This document shows positions 26,259 through 34,996 of a DNA stretch of 64,000 nucleotides, piece by piece; positions within the stretch are counted from its first letter, which is position 1; each line of letters opens with the position of its first letter. Made by a program: the position numbers and the translations under genes. The stretch is from Fibrobacterota bacterium (lineage in GTDB: Bacteria > Fibrobacterota > Chitinivibrionia > Chitinivibrionales > FEN-1185). The stretch is taken from contig PLWQ01000028.1 in assembly GCA_003165595.1 (NCBI GenBank), positions 1 to 64,000 on the forward strand. Reading direction: 5' to 3'. The notes under the pieces are model-generated. The model ran no database searches. It was not told the origin of the DNA and worked only from the letters and a program-made list of their open reading frames with translations.

Positions 26259-26870
26259 ATGGTGTGGAGTAACCCGGACAGACGCATCATTCTTGCTTCG
26301 CAATCTCCAAGGCGTCGGGACATCCTGAAGGGCCTGGGATTCGGTTTCGATGTTGTGGCGCCGTCGGTGGAGAACGAAGCGTCGTTCTTTCCGGGGCGTA
26401 CGGTGGACAAAGCGCTTGCGGAGCTCGCGGCCGCTAAGGCGAATTCGGTAAGCTCATCGCATCCGGACGCGCTCGTGCTCGGGGCCGACACCATTGTTTC
26501 CGTTGACGGGGTGGTCATCGGAAAGCCGAAGGACCCCGCCGACGCAGCCGCCATGCTCGGGCGGCTTTCCGGCAGAAAGCACCAGGTGCTCACGTCGGTT
26601 GCGCTGGCCTGCGAAGAATGCAGCTTCTCCGCAGGCGCCGTCGAGGTTACCACGGTGTTTTTCAGGTCACTTGCTCAATGGGAAATCGACGAGTACCTCG
26701 GTTTGGACGAATACAGCGACAAAGCCGGGGCGTATGCCATTCAGGGCAAAGCCATGGCCTTTGTCGACGGAATTGAAGGCTGCTACTACAATGTTGTAGG
26801 GCTGCCCGTGAGAAAAACAATAGACCTGTTTACGGCATACGCGAACCGAAAGGCTTCATCGAATGACTGA
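26259..26870 (+). CDS. maf: Maf-family nucleoside triphosphate pyrophosphatase
   Basis: 203 residues. The motif IILASQSPRRRDILKGLG at the N-terminus, VLGADTIVSVDG with the catalytic Asp region, and EYSDKAGAYAIQGKA are the standard Maf signatures (YhdE/YceF class). It hydrolyses non-canonical or excess NTPs such as dTTP/UTP and is linked to septum control. Its last codons overlap the start of the rodZ-like gene. Confidence 0.93.
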   Translation: MVWSNPDRRIILASQSPRRRDILKGLGFGFDVVAPSVENEASFFPGRTVDKALAELAAAKANSVSSSHPDALVLGADTIVSVDGVVIGKPKDPADAAAMLGRLSGRKHQVLTSVALACEECSFSAGAVEVTTVFFRSLAQWEIDEYLGLDEYSDKAGAYAIQGKAMAFVDGIEGCYYNVVGLPVRKTIDLFTAYANRKASSND

Positions 26871-27804
26871 AGAAAACGGACCTGCTGCCCAGGCGAAAAA
26901 CGAGCCCCAGAGCGAGCGTGTGGGAGACATGCTCCGCAAGGAGCGTATTACACGGCGCATTGCCCTCGAAACAATCGCCAAGGATCTCAAGCTGAATGTC
27001 CGGTACGTGCGGTCGCTTGAGGCAAACGATTACAACGATCTCCCGGCCGACCCCTACATCCGGGTGTATCTTCGATCGCTCGCCAGGTATCTTCTCCTCG
27101 ACTCCGAAGCCATTCTCAAGAAGTTCTACGAAGAGCGCGGCATTCACGATGAGAAATTCCGGAAAGGCAGCGACACGCAGATCTCGATTACCATGATCCA
27201 AAAGGAAAAGAAGACGAGCGTCAGGCCGTGGATGGTAATCGTCGGCGTAATTGTCGGCCTGGCGGTTATCAGCTTCATTGCAAACAGGAAGATTGGCTCG
27301 GGCACTGCCGGCGGTTCGCCGGCCGTTAGTGCTGCGGCGCCCGCCCGCGCAGATTCGCAGAAGACCGGCGAGCGAAAAGCCGCAGCGACGGACGCGACCG
27401 AAGACAGCATCATCGGAAAAATGGTCGGGCACGACTCTGCCGTGGTCGCCCCTGCTTCGGATTCCGCCGCACCCGCCGCAACGGCCATCGACAGCCTTTC
27501 CATGGGACGAGGAATACTGTCGCTCGAAGTAAAGGCAAAACAGGACTCCGTGTGGATCCAGGTCTTCTCGGACGGCGTGTCGTGGAAGAACTGGATAAAG
27601 GCGAACCAGACCAAGCGATGCGTGGCCCGCGACAGCTTCAATATTCACGTGGGCAACAACAGCATGCTGGAATACACCTTTAATGGGAAACCATTTCGAA
27701 TCCAGGCCCGCGACGTTGCCATTTTCAAGATCACCCGCGGAATCAAGAAGCCGGAGATATGGAACCTCGCAAAGTGGAACTCCGTGTTCAAGAACCGCAC
27801 CTAG
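26863..27804 (+). CDS. rodZ: RodZ-like membrane protein with helix-turn-helix domain
   Basis: 313 residues. An N-terminal Xre-type helix-turn-helix (VGDMLRKERITRRIALETIAKDLKLNVRYVRSLEANDYNDLPADPYIRVYLRSLARYLLLD, here given by its extent, about 24-85) has the 'P..~Y.RgylR.YA.~L.lD' motif typical of RodZ. One membrane helix follows (about 125-143, MVIVGVIVGLAVISFIA), then an Ala/Pro-rich linker and a C-terminal DUF4115 domain (about 225-310) ending NLAKWNSVFKNRT. RodZ ties MreB to the membrane in rod-shape control. Starts inside the end of maf. Confidence 0.85.
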   Translation: MTEENGPAAQAKNEPQSERVGDMLRKERITRRIALETIAKDLKLNVRYVRSLEANDYNDLPADPYIRVYLRSLARYLLLDSEAILKKFYEERGIHDEKFRKGSDTQISITMIQKEKKTSVRPWMVIVGVIVGLAVISFIANRKIGSGTAGGSPAVSAAAPARADSQKTGERKAAATDATEDSIIGKMVGHDSAVVAPASDSAAPAATAIDSLSMGRGILSLEVKAKQDSVWIQVFSDGVSWKNWIKANQTKRCVARDSFNIHVGNNSMLEYTFNGKPFRIQARDVAIFKITRGIKKPEIWNLAKWNSVFKNRT

Positions 27805-27814
27805 CGGGTTTGGC

Positions 27815-28633
27815 ATGCGCCCGTGGACCGATTCACACGCTCATCTTTGCAGCTGCGACAATGCAGCACTTGCCGGGATACTCGATCGCGCGCACACAGC
27901 CGGCGTGCACCGCATCCTCAATGTGGCGACCTCTCTGGCGTCAAGCTACACTGTTGTTTCGCAATGCGGATCCTTCCCCGGTCTTTCGGCCGCGGTGGGC
28001 ATTTCACCGTTCGACGTTCAGAACGTGCCGTTTTCCTGGGAAGAGGAGATTGCCGCGTTGCTCGGCGATCCCCGCGTGATCGCAGTCGGCGAAACCGGCA
28101 TGGACGCGACAAACCCCGCGTACCCCGCCCTGGGCCTGCAGTCATCGTTCTTCGAAAAGCACCTTGCGCTGGGCAAGCGGTTCGACAAACCCGTTATCGT
28201 GCACTCGCGTGGATGCGAGCGGCGAGCGTTTGACATGTGCGTTGCCGCACGCGTTAAGCGCGCCGTCTTTCACTGCTATACCGGAGACGCGGCAACCATG
28301 AAGGCTATTGTCGATGCGGGCTATTTCGTATCGTTTTCCGGCATCGTCACCTTTTCGAAATCGCCTCTCGATTCGCTGGTCGCAGTGGCGTCATCCGATT
28401 CGATACTGATCGAGACCGATTCACCCTACCTGGCGCCGGTCCCTCATCGCGGCAAGCCCAACCAGCCGGCATGGGTAGTCATCGTGGGTGAAAGGATTGC
28501 CAAGATCCGCAGCATAGATCCGGATGCGCTGGCTGAGGCACTGGAAAGGAACTTTTTGCGTATGATCGGGGCGTCCGGCAGCGGCGAGCTTCCGGTCTCG
28601 CATGGTCCGTGTGGCCGAATTCCCCCGAACTGA
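27815..28633 (+). CDS. tatD: TatD-family deoxyribonuclease
   Basis: About 272 residues from the ATG at 27815, chosen because the product then begins MRPWTDSHAHL with the metal-binding DSHAHL. Other metal-ligand motifs follow: AVGETGMDA, VIVHSRGCE and the ETDSPYLAP motif near the C-terminus. TatD proteins are metal-dependent 3'-5' exonucleases / DNA repair hydrolases. The upstream open frame is a shadow of the rodZ-like gene. Confidence 0.9.
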   Translation: MRPWTDSHAHLCSCDNAALAGILDRAHTAGVHRILNVATSLASSYTVVSQCGSFPGLSAAVGISPFDVQNVPFSWEEEIAALLGDPRVIAVGETGMDATNPAYPALGLQSSFFEKHLALGKRFDKPVIVHSRGCERRAFDMCVAARVKRAVFHCYTGDAATMKAIVDAGYFVSFSGIVTFSKSPLDSLVAVASSDSILIETDSPYLAPVPHRGKPNQPAWVVIVGERIAKIRSIDPDALAEALERNFLRMIGASGSGELPVSHGPCGRIPPN

Positions 28634-28695
28634 TATATATTGTACAGGGTGGCGGATTCCCATTTGCAACTCGTTGCGTCGAAGGATGCATCACA

Positions 28696-28833
28696 ATGTG
28701 GTTGATCTTTTTTGTCATCGCGCTCGTCGCGGCCATCGTCCTGTTTATTCATATAAACCTTGAACTCAACGCGCTGTCCAAGAGCGTCGACACGATCGTA
28801 ACCGACGTACGAAAGCACTATGGACTTGAATGA
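28696..28833 (+). CDS. 45-residue single-span membrane protein
   Basis: Starts at ATG 28696 with a GAAGGA site 8 bases upstream, and overlaps the start of hisC. One membrane helix (MWLIFFVIALVAAIVLFIHI) and then a short polar tail predicted to form a helix (NLELNALSKSVDTIVTDVRKHYGLE). The frame is open further upstream but without a supporting site. Position just ahead of hisC and overlapping it suggests co-expression. Function unknown. Confidence 0.6.
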   Translation: MWLIFFVIALVAAIVLFIHINLELNALSKSVDTIVTDVRKHYGLE

Positions 28834-29902
28834 TTCTATCTTGCTTGTCAACAAGCGGATCCGCAACCTCTCCCCATATCATCTCGAGCCGGAAGTAACC
28901 GCCGTAAAGCTCAACCAGAACGAGAACCCCTACGACCTTCCGGCCGGCATCAAGGAAGAAATCGCAGAGTTCTGCAGAAAACGGCCGTTCAACCGGTATC
29001 CCAATTTTGTTCCCGACGATCTCAAGGCAGCTCTCGCAGGATATTCCGGCGTTCCGGCCGAGGGAATTATCGTGGGAAACGGCTCAAACGAGATGCTGCT
29101 CGTGCTTCTGCTTGCGCTGTCGGGCCAGGGCGGCAACGTTATTCTTTGTCAACCAACATTCACCGTGTACGGCCTGCTCGCCACCGGGCTCGGCGCGATT
29201 GAGCGAACAGTACCGCTCACCGGCGGCCTCGCCTTCGACGTGAGCAGGATCTGCGAGACTGCGGAGCGATTCCCGCGCTCGCTGATGGTGCTCTGCTCGC
29301 CGAACAATCCGACCGGATGCTTTCTCACCGAGGCCGATATCCGCGCGATACTCGCGGTTCACACCGGGATGCTCGTGCTGGACCAGGCATACGTCGAATT
29401 CGGCGGCTATAGCGCCATACCCTTGCTCACAAGCAACCCCAACCTGATAATCACCCGAACCTTTTCAAAGGCATTTTCGGGCGCGGGGCTGCGGCTTGGC
29501 TATATGCTCGGGACGCCGGATATGGTCGCCCACATCAACAAAATTAAGCTGCCGTACAACATCAATTTCTTTTCCGAGCACGTGGCGCAGGTCCTGCTTG
29601 GTCATCTTGATGTTGTTGCAGCGCGCGTCAAAGAGCTGGCGGCGCGCCGCGATTCGCTGCTTTCCTTCCTGCGAACCATGCCGCTTGATGCAGTGTTCGA
29701 CAGCGCTGCGAACTTCATGATCTTCAGCTGCGGCAGGAAGAACGAGCTGTTTGCGTTTCTCAAGCAAAAAGGCATTCTGGTGCGCGACGTGTCGCACTAT
29801 CCAATGCTCGAAAATTGCCTCCGCGTAAACGTTGGATCCGCGGACGAGACCGCGGTATTTGAGGAGGCGGTGCGGGATTTCTTTAAGGTCCGCGCGGCAT
29901 AG
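28820..29902 (+). CDS. hisC: histidinol-phosphate aminotransferase
   Basis: 360 residues. Class I/II PLP aminotransferase. The features KLNQNENPYDLP, GNGSNEMLLVLLLAL, CSPNNPTGCFL, VLDQAYVEFG and the lysine site TRTFSKAFSGAGLRLGY (TFSK, Lys forms the PLP Schiff base) match HisC. Converts imidazole-acetol phosphate to histidinol phosphate. hisB follows 34 bases later; the other his genes are not in this window. Confidence 0.95.
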   Translation: MDLNDSILLVNKRIRNLSPYHLEPEVTAVKLNQNENPYDLPAGIKEEIAEFCRKRPFNRYPNFVPDDLKAALAGYSGVPAEGIIVGNGSNEMLLVLLLALSGQGGNVILCQPTFTVYGLLATGLGAIERTVPLTGGLAFDVSRICETAERFPRSLMVLCSPNNPTGCFLTEADIRAILAVHTGMLVLDQAYVEFGGYSAIPLLTSNPNLIITRTFSKAFSGAGLRLGYMLGTPDMVAHINKIKLPYNINFFSEHVAQVLLGHLDVVAARVKELAARRDSLLSFLRTMPLDAVFDSAANFMIFSCGRKNELFAFLKQKGILVRDVSHYPMLENCLRVNVGSADETAVFEEAVRDFFKVRAA

Positions 29903-29936
29903 CGCGGCAGCGCATTTGGGCGTGAAAGGACCGTTT

Positions 29937-30530
29937 ATGGCGAGGAAAGCATTGATAAAAAGGAAGACCAGGGAAACCGACATTTCCTGCGAACTTGGCA
30001 TCGACGGCGCCGGCGTTTCGAGCATAAAGAGCGGCAACGCGTTTATGGACCACATGCTCACTCTCTTCGCCAAGCACGGGCTTTTCGACTGCGCAATCAC
30101 CTGCGCCGGCGACACCGACGTCGATTTCCACCACAGCGCGGAAGACATCGGCATCTGCATGGGTCAGGCTCTGCGCCAGGCGCTTGCCAACCATGCGGGC
30201 ATCGTGCGCTTCGGCACGAGCTATGTGCCCATGGACGAGTCGCTCGCGCGCGTGTGCATCGACCTGAGCGGTAGGCCGAATCTTGTTTACAATGTGGAAC
30301 TTTCCACCACGAACGTCAACGATTTCGAATGCGATCTGGCGCACGATTTCTTCAAGGCCTTCATCGATCACGGCATGTTTACGCTGCATATCGATCTACT
30401 GCGCGGCAGGAACAGCCACCATTCCCTCGAAGCCGTATTCAAGGCGTTCGGCCGGGCTCTGTCCCAAGCCTGCGCCATTAATCCGAAAGCCAGCAGCGAC
30501 ATTCCATCTTCCAAGGGAACGATTTCGTGA
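29937..30530 (+). CDS. hisB: imidazoleglycerol-phosphate dehydratase
   Basis: 197 residues from the ATG at 29937 with an AAAGGA site. The two metal-binding HHxxED-type motifs are both present: FMDHMLTLFAKHG and DFHHSAEDIGI, followed later by HDFFKAFIDHG and the NSHHSLEAVFKAFGRAL block. Monofunctional (no histidinol-phosphatase domain). Acts in the sixth step of histidine synthesis. Its stop overlaps the GTG start of the next gene. Confidence 0.95.
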   Translation: MARKALIKRKTRETDISCELGIDGAGVSSIKSGNAFMDHMLTLFAKHGLFDCAITCAGDTDVDFHHSAEDIGICMGQALRQALANHAGIVRFGTSYVPMDESLARVCIDLSGRPNLVYNVELSTTNVNDFECDLAHDFFKAFIDHGMFTLHIDLLRGRNSHHSLEAVFKAFGRALSQACAINPKASSDIPSSKGTIS

Positions 30531-31666
30531 ACATCCGTTTCGCCGCCGACGGCTCCTTGCGGCCCGCCTCCTGCTGCGCCGTCCTCATTGTCGCGCTGTT
30601 GTGGACTGGAGGGGTGTGCAAGAAAGCTCCTCTTCCGGACGCCTACGTAAAGCTTCGCAGCATGCAGTCGCCCGACCAGGTGGTTTTTTCCCACATGCCG
30701 CCGCAATATACCGTACCCATAACGCTGTCGGGCGACATCGCGGACGAAATGGAGAAAACACTTCACGCAATCAACCTCGAATCGCCCCACTATCAGGAAG
30801 TGTTTGACAAGGGCCATCAATTCCACCTGCTTCTTTCAAACCAGAACTATTCGCTCGAAACGCGGGATCTGCTGTCCGGCGTGCTCAACCCGGCCGAAAT
30901 GATCGACATCGTGATTTCGTCGGTCCTCAAGTACCGGCAGGAGGAATCGTTCCGCGAAATCGCCGAACAGACGGCCATCGCGTGTATCCCGGGCCGCCTC
31001 GGTTCGCGGGCAATCGTCAGATTCGAGCTTGTACCAAAAGGCAAGTACTTCGCATACGACTACGAGGACATGGGCTCCTATATCCGGGAATCGTGGCTCA
31101 CCCGCCTGGTGTGCGTCATGGACAGCTCCACCCGCACCGTATACGAACTCACCCTGCACAAGAACAGCCGGACCTTTGCGGCCGACCAGACGCAGAAACC
31201 GCCCGTGGACAGTTCGGTGCTGTCGTACGCTTTTACCTATGCCGCTTTTGAGGGCGTCGTTCTTCCCGCCGGTCTTACCCTCTCGATAAACGGCACTCGA
31301 TCCCTCACCCTCGAAGCGACCTACCGGTGGGAGGGGCAGTACATGGTATTTGACACAAGAAAAATCTGCTATGTCAATCCAAGAAAGCCGGCCGGCGAAC
31401 CCACCTGTCTCATGATGACCTACGGCACCTACCAGGTAAATTCGGTTCCCGCATCCCTCAAACAGACGCTCAACCCCGACCACTATGCACAGAACCTGGA
31501 AAAGGCCGCGCGCCTTTCCCGCATAGCGGTGGACCACCTCAGAAACGGCAAAATCGACGACGCGATCCAGACGCTTAAGAAGCTTGCCGCGGACTTTCCG
31601 GAGACTCCCCAGGCGGTTGAAGCGAGAAAGCTGCTTGACGGCTTGCCAGGCACTGCGGCGCGGTAG
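30527..31666 (+). CDS. exported protein with C-terminal TPR-like repeat, function unknown
   Basis: 379 residues from a GTG start overlapping the hisB stop (GTGA). An N-terminal hydrophobic segment (ASCCAVLIVALLWTGGVC) ends in a cysteine that could be a lipobox, though 'TGGVC' is a weak one. The middle is a beta-rich domain (PGRLGSRAIVRFELVPKGKYFAYDYEDM... and RYRW...MVFDTRKICYV) without a recognised family. The last ~60 residues fit a TPR or YbgF-like motif (AVDHLRNGKIDDAIQTLKKLAADFPETPQAVEARKLL). Probably periplasmic; not a biosynthetic his enzyme. Confidence 0.65.
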   Translation: MNIRFAADGSLRPASCCAVLIVALLWTGGVCKKAPLPDAYVKLRSMQSPDQVVFSHMPPQYTVPITLSGDIADEMEKTLHAINLESPHYQEVFDKGHQFHLLLSNQNYSLETRDLLSGVLNPAEMIDIVISSVLKYRQEESFREIAEQTAIACIPGRLGSRAIVRFELVPKGKYFAYDYEDMGSYIRESWLTRLVCVMDSSTRTVYELTLHKNSRTFAADQTQKPPVDSSVLSYAFTYAAFEGVVLPAGLTLSINGTRSLTLEATYRWEGQYMVFDTRKICYVNPRKPAGEPTCLMMTYGTYQVNSVPASLKQTLNPDHYAQNLEKAARLSRIAVDHLRNGKIDDAIQTLKKLAADFPETPQAVEARKLLDGLPGTAAR

Positions 31667-31857
31667 CGGCATCACCAGGGAAAAATGTTTGGATTTTTAT
31701 GTTCCAGTATAGTAGATTCTATCGTATGGCAACGTAACCCAGCGCATATTGTAAACGGTGACGCCGGGTAACGCGCAAATCTCCGTTTGACGCAGGAACA
31801 TCGGACGCCTCCGGGAGCCCGGGGCGTACCAATCAGCTTTCCCACCGAGGAGGAATT

Positions 31858-32952
31858 ATGCACCGTCGAATTGTCGCCGCAGTTTGTGCCGTCCTTGCCT
31901 GCTTGTTCGCCGTTTCGCTTTCCGGATGCGGGAAATCAAAGCAGCCTCCGGCGAAAACGTCTGCGCAGATGCCTCAGGTGGGCAAGGAATCCGCAGCAGC
32001 CGACACGGGAGACATTTTCAAGGAATTCTATTCGGAGGATTCATCGGCAAAGAAGCAGGGAAAAGCCGGCGCAAAGAAGACCGCCAAGCAGCAGACGTTT
32101 TCGACTGATGCGTCGCAAAAGAAATCGTCTGCGTCCTCGTTTTCAGGCGAGTTTTCGGCTAACGGCAGGTACACGGCGCAGGTATCCTGCGTAAAATCGC
32201 AATCCTTTGCAAATTCCATGGTTTCAAAACTCAAAGACAAGGGCTTCCCTGCCTATGTCGCGGAAGTCCAGAACCCCACGCCTAATTTAAGCGGCACCTT
32301 CTACCGTGTGCGCATCGGCGGGTTCAACGGGTTGTCGGAGGCGAAATCGTTCGGCCAGAACACCCTCGTTGCCGACGGCTACGAGTTCTGGGTCGACAAG
32401 AAGTCCAACGACAACGTCGGCATGGAAGGCTATGGGCTCGGATCGGGTTCGGCCGGCAGCAGTGCCGCAGGGAGCTACCAGAGCGCGCCCGAGCCGTCGA
32501 CGCCGTCCTCTTCCGGATCGGCGGCAGGTTCCTATTCGACAACGCCATCGCCGAGCACCGATGTTTCCGGTTCGTCAACATCTTCCGGTGCTGTCGCATC
32601 GCCGGCCGCGACGCCGTCGTCCCAGAGCAGCGCCACCCCGGCGGCAACGCCCTCGTCCTCAACGACCGCTTCATCCACGGCGTCGAGCACACAGAGCGCC
32701 ACAACCGGTTCCGGCTCGCCTTCGAGCACATCCCAAACCACAACGACACCATCCTCTCCAAACGGATCGGGAAGTTCTTCCACTGTGTCCAGCCCGGCCG
32801 GCGCCGCATCCGGCTCGTCCGCGACGAGCAGCTCTACCGGCACCAGTGCTTCAACCGGAACATCAGGTTCAACCGGCACAAGCGGTACCGGCAGCAGCAG
32901 CGGATCCACCGGTTCCGGCTGGGGAAAAGATTCCACGTCGGGCGGCTGGTAA
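31858..32952 (+). CDS. SPOR-domain lipoprotein with a long Ser/Thr-rich tail
   Basis: 364 residues. Lipobox VSLSGCGKS (Cys near residue 24) after a signal peptide. A SPOR-like domain lies about residues 95-170 (GRYTAQVSCVKSQSFANSMVSKLKDKGFPAYVAEV...YRVRIGGFNGLSEAK), which binds denuded glycan strands of peptidoglycan at division sites. The last ~170 residues are low-complexity Ser/Thr/Gly/Ala/Pro, typical of an extended surface or periplasmic linker. Strong AGGAGGAATT site. Followed by a terminator. Confidence 0.88.
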   Translation: MHRRIVAAVCAVLACLFAVSLSGCGKSKQPPAKTSAQMPQVGKESAAADTGDIFKEFYSEDSSAKKQGKAGAKKTAKQQTFSTDASQKKSSASSFSGEFSANGRYTAQVSCVKSQSFANSMVSKLKDKGFPAYVAEVQNPTPNLSGTFYRVRIGGFNGLSEAKSFGQNTLVADGYEFWVDKKSNDNVGMEGYGLGSGSAGSSAAGSYQSAPEPSTPSSSGSAAGSYSTTPSPSTDVSGSSTSSGAVASPAATPSSQSSATPAATPSSSTTASSTASSTQSATTGSGSPSSTSQTTTTPSSPNGSGSSSTVSSPAGAASGSSATSSSTGTSASTGTSGSTGTSGTGSSSGSTGSGWGKDSTSGGW

Positions 32953-32974
32953 GATAGAAGTGCATTCGCGTTAG

Positions 32975-33007
32975 GAACGGGCCGGCATTTGCCGGCCCGT
33001 TCTTTTA
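32975..33007 (+). terminator. terminator after the SPOR lipoprotein gene
   Basis: AACGGGCCGGC-att-tGCCGGCCCGTT, followed by CTTTT. Confidence 0.85.
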
Positions 33008-33064
33008 TTTCCGCCGGAAGTATTTTTCAGCTTTCCCGAACCACTCCTTTCAAGGACGACTCTC

Positions 33065-34393
33065 GTGCCCACTGTGGCTCTCTACAATCTCGGCTGCAGC
33101 AAGAACCACATAGACGGCGAGACAATCCTCGGCCGGTTTTGCAAGGCGGGCTTCCGAGCGGTGTCCGATTTTTCGCGCGCGAACACGATTATCGTCAACA
33201 CATGCGCGTTTATCAAGGAAGCCAAACAGGAGGCCATTGAGGCCATTCTCGAAATGGCGAGATTCAAGAGGTCCGGGGTTTGCACCACGCTGGCGGTTGC
33301 CGGTTGTTTTTCGGAGCGATTCAGGAACGAAGCCAGAACGCAATTTCCCGAGGTTGACGTGTGGCTCGGGGTGCACGACTGGCCCTCGCTGCTTGTGCCG
33401 TCGCTCGGGGTGCGACGATCTTCGTCGTCCCGTCGAATTCTGTTTCCTCCTCTTGCCACCCAGTACCTCAAAGTGGCGGAGGGGTGCTCCCGGCGATGCA
33501 GCTTCTGCGCAATTCCCGGCATCCGCGGGCAGTTTGCAAGCCGTTCGAAAAAAGACATCGTCGCCGAGGCGCGCTGGTTGTATTCCCGCGGCGTGCGGGA
33601 ATGCATCCTCGTTTCCCAGGACACCTCCTCCTACGGTAAAGACCGTCACAGCTCGCTTACGGACCTGCTGGAAGCACTGCTTGCCGGCACGGATTTTCCC
33701 TGGATCCGGCTCATGTATCTCCATCCGCAGCTCGTGACCGACGCGCTGCTCGCCCTTGTTGCGCATGAGAAACGGCTGTTGCCCTACCTCGATGTCCCGC
33801 TTCAGCACATCAGCGACGACATTCTTCGGTCAATGAGACGCGCGCCGCTTTCCAAAGGCGTACGCCGCCTTATCGAGCGGATTCGCAGCCGGCTTCCCAA
33901 CGCCGCGATTCGTACCAGCCTTATCGCAGGATACCCGGGCGAGACCAAGCGGCATTTCCGTGAATTGCTTGATTTTGTGGAGGACTCGCGGTTCGAGCGC
34001 CTGGGCGTTTTTCCGTTTTCTCCTGAAGAGGGAACGTCCGCGTTTTCGCTGCGGGGGCGCGTGTCCGCCGTCGTCGCGAACGCTCGGTGCGAAGAGATCA
34101 TGGCATTGCAGCGCGACATAAGCGCGAAAAAATGCGCCTCGCTCGTGGGAAAAACGCTCGATGTCATCGTTGACGGGCCGGCCCGGGACATCGTAAGCTG
34201 CGAGCCATCCGGCAACAGCCCGCGGTCTCCACGGAAGGCGCAGGTTCTGGAAGGCCGGACGGCATGGGATGCGCCGGAGGTCGACGGAACCGTCATCCTT
34301 CCAGCCGGCAGCGCAACAATCGGCGCCATCGTGCCGGTGGCTATCGAGTCGGCAACCGATTATGACCTTATCGGCAGACCCGTCCGCCGTTGA
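33065..34393 (+). CDS. rimO: ribosomal protein S12 methylthiotransferase RimO
   Basis: 442 residues from a GTG start (AAGGACGA upstream). UPF0004/MTTase domain first: LYNLGCSKNHIDGE, IIVNTCAFIKEAKQEAI and VAGCFSERF carry the three cysteines of the second cluster. Radical SAM core: YLKVAEGCSRRCSFCAIPGIRG (CSRRCSFC). C-terminal TRAM-like domain. Adds a methylthio group to Asp88 of ribosomal protein S12. The 'SKN.vD.E' and 'P.IRG...SR' details favour RimO over MiaB. Confidence 0.93.
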   Translation: MPTVALYNLGCSKNHIDGETILGRFCKAGFRAVSDFSRANTIIVNTCAFIKEAKQEAIEAILEMARFKRSGVCTTLAVAGCFSERFRNEARTQFPEVDVWLGVHDWPSLLVPSLGVRRSSSSRRILFPPLATQYLKVAEGCSRRCSFCAIPGIRGQFASRSKKDIVAEARWLYSRGVRECILVSQDTSSYGKDRHSSLTDLLEALLAGTDFPWIRLMYLHPQLVTDALLALVAHEKRLLPYLDVPLQHISDDILRSMRRAPLSKGVRRLIERIRSRLPNAAIRTSLIAGYPGETKRHFRELLDFVEDSRFERLGVFPFSPEEGTSAFSLRGRVSAVVANARCEEIMALQRDISAKKCASLVGKTLDVIVDGPARDIVSCEPSGNSPRSPRKAQVLEGRTAWDAPEVDGTVILPAGSATIGAIVPVAIESATDYDLIGRPVRR

Positions 34394-34442
34394 CTGAATT
34401 CACCTGCGTGATGTATCTTTTAGCACAGTTTCAAGTTGAAGG

Positions 34443-34545
34443 ACCCCGCAGCAAGCTGCGGGGAATCCTTCCATCCCTATGGAAGAAGAAATATTTGTAT
34501 TCGCTCGCTCACCCCGAAGCAAGCATTCGGGGAATGCGCTCGCTG
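34443..34545. repeat. two small related hairpins with variable arms
   Basis: CCCCGCAGCAAGCTGCGGGG (about 34445-34464) and CCCCGAAGCAAGCATTCGGGG (about 34512-34532) share the core AGCAAGC and the layout CCCCG..AGCAAGC..CGGGG. Compensating base changes keep the stems paired. Each is followed by GGAAT, and the second is embedded in TCGCTCACCCC...GAATGCGCTCGC. They look like two units of a short palindromic intergenic repeat. Confidence 0.6.
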
Positions 34546-34618
34546 TGGGATTCAAAGTTGAAAGTGCCAAGCAAAAATCACTTTTAACTTCACACTTTAC
34601 ACTTTTTACTTGTATGCT

Positions 34619-34912
34619 ATGCCGACCTACGAATACGAATGCGAAAAATGCGGACTCATCTTTGAGGAATACCAGCGTATCACCGAGCCGCCGCTCACCA
34701 CGTGCAAAAAGCCCGAGTGCGGCGGCACGGTAAAGCGACTCATTTCCTCCGGTGGCGGGTTCCTGTTCAAGGGAAGCGGGTTCTACAGCACCGATTACCG
34801 TTCGGAATCGTACAAGAAGCAGGCAAAGAACGAATCCCCGGCCGCCTCTTCTACCCCGCCGCCATCCGACACGGGAAAGAGCAAGAAAGTGGAAGGTAAC
34901 AAAGGTACATAG
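34619..34912 (+). CDS. FmdB/CxxC_CXXC_SSSS-type zinc ribbon protein
   Basis: 97 residues from the ATG at 34619. Two Cys pairs (ECEKCG and TCKKPEC) in PTYEYECEKCGLIFEEYQRITEPPLTTC form a zinc ribbon of the FmdB family; the following KRLISSGGGFLFKGSGFYSTDYR is the conserved continuation. A charged low-complexity tail completes it. Proposed regulatory or RNA/metal-binding role; often found near housekeeping genes. Confidence 0.88.
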   Translation: MPTYEYECEKCGLIFEEYQRITEPPLTTCKKPECGGTVKRLISSGGGFLFKGSGFYSTDYRSESYKKQAKNESPAASSTPPPSDTGKSKKVEGNKGT

Positions 34913-34996
34913 TTGGAAACAAGTTTGTCTGGAATCTTGACTTTGTCACTTTGTTACTCTGTCGCTTTGTAACGTCTTTTTCCCCTGGCTTCTCCC

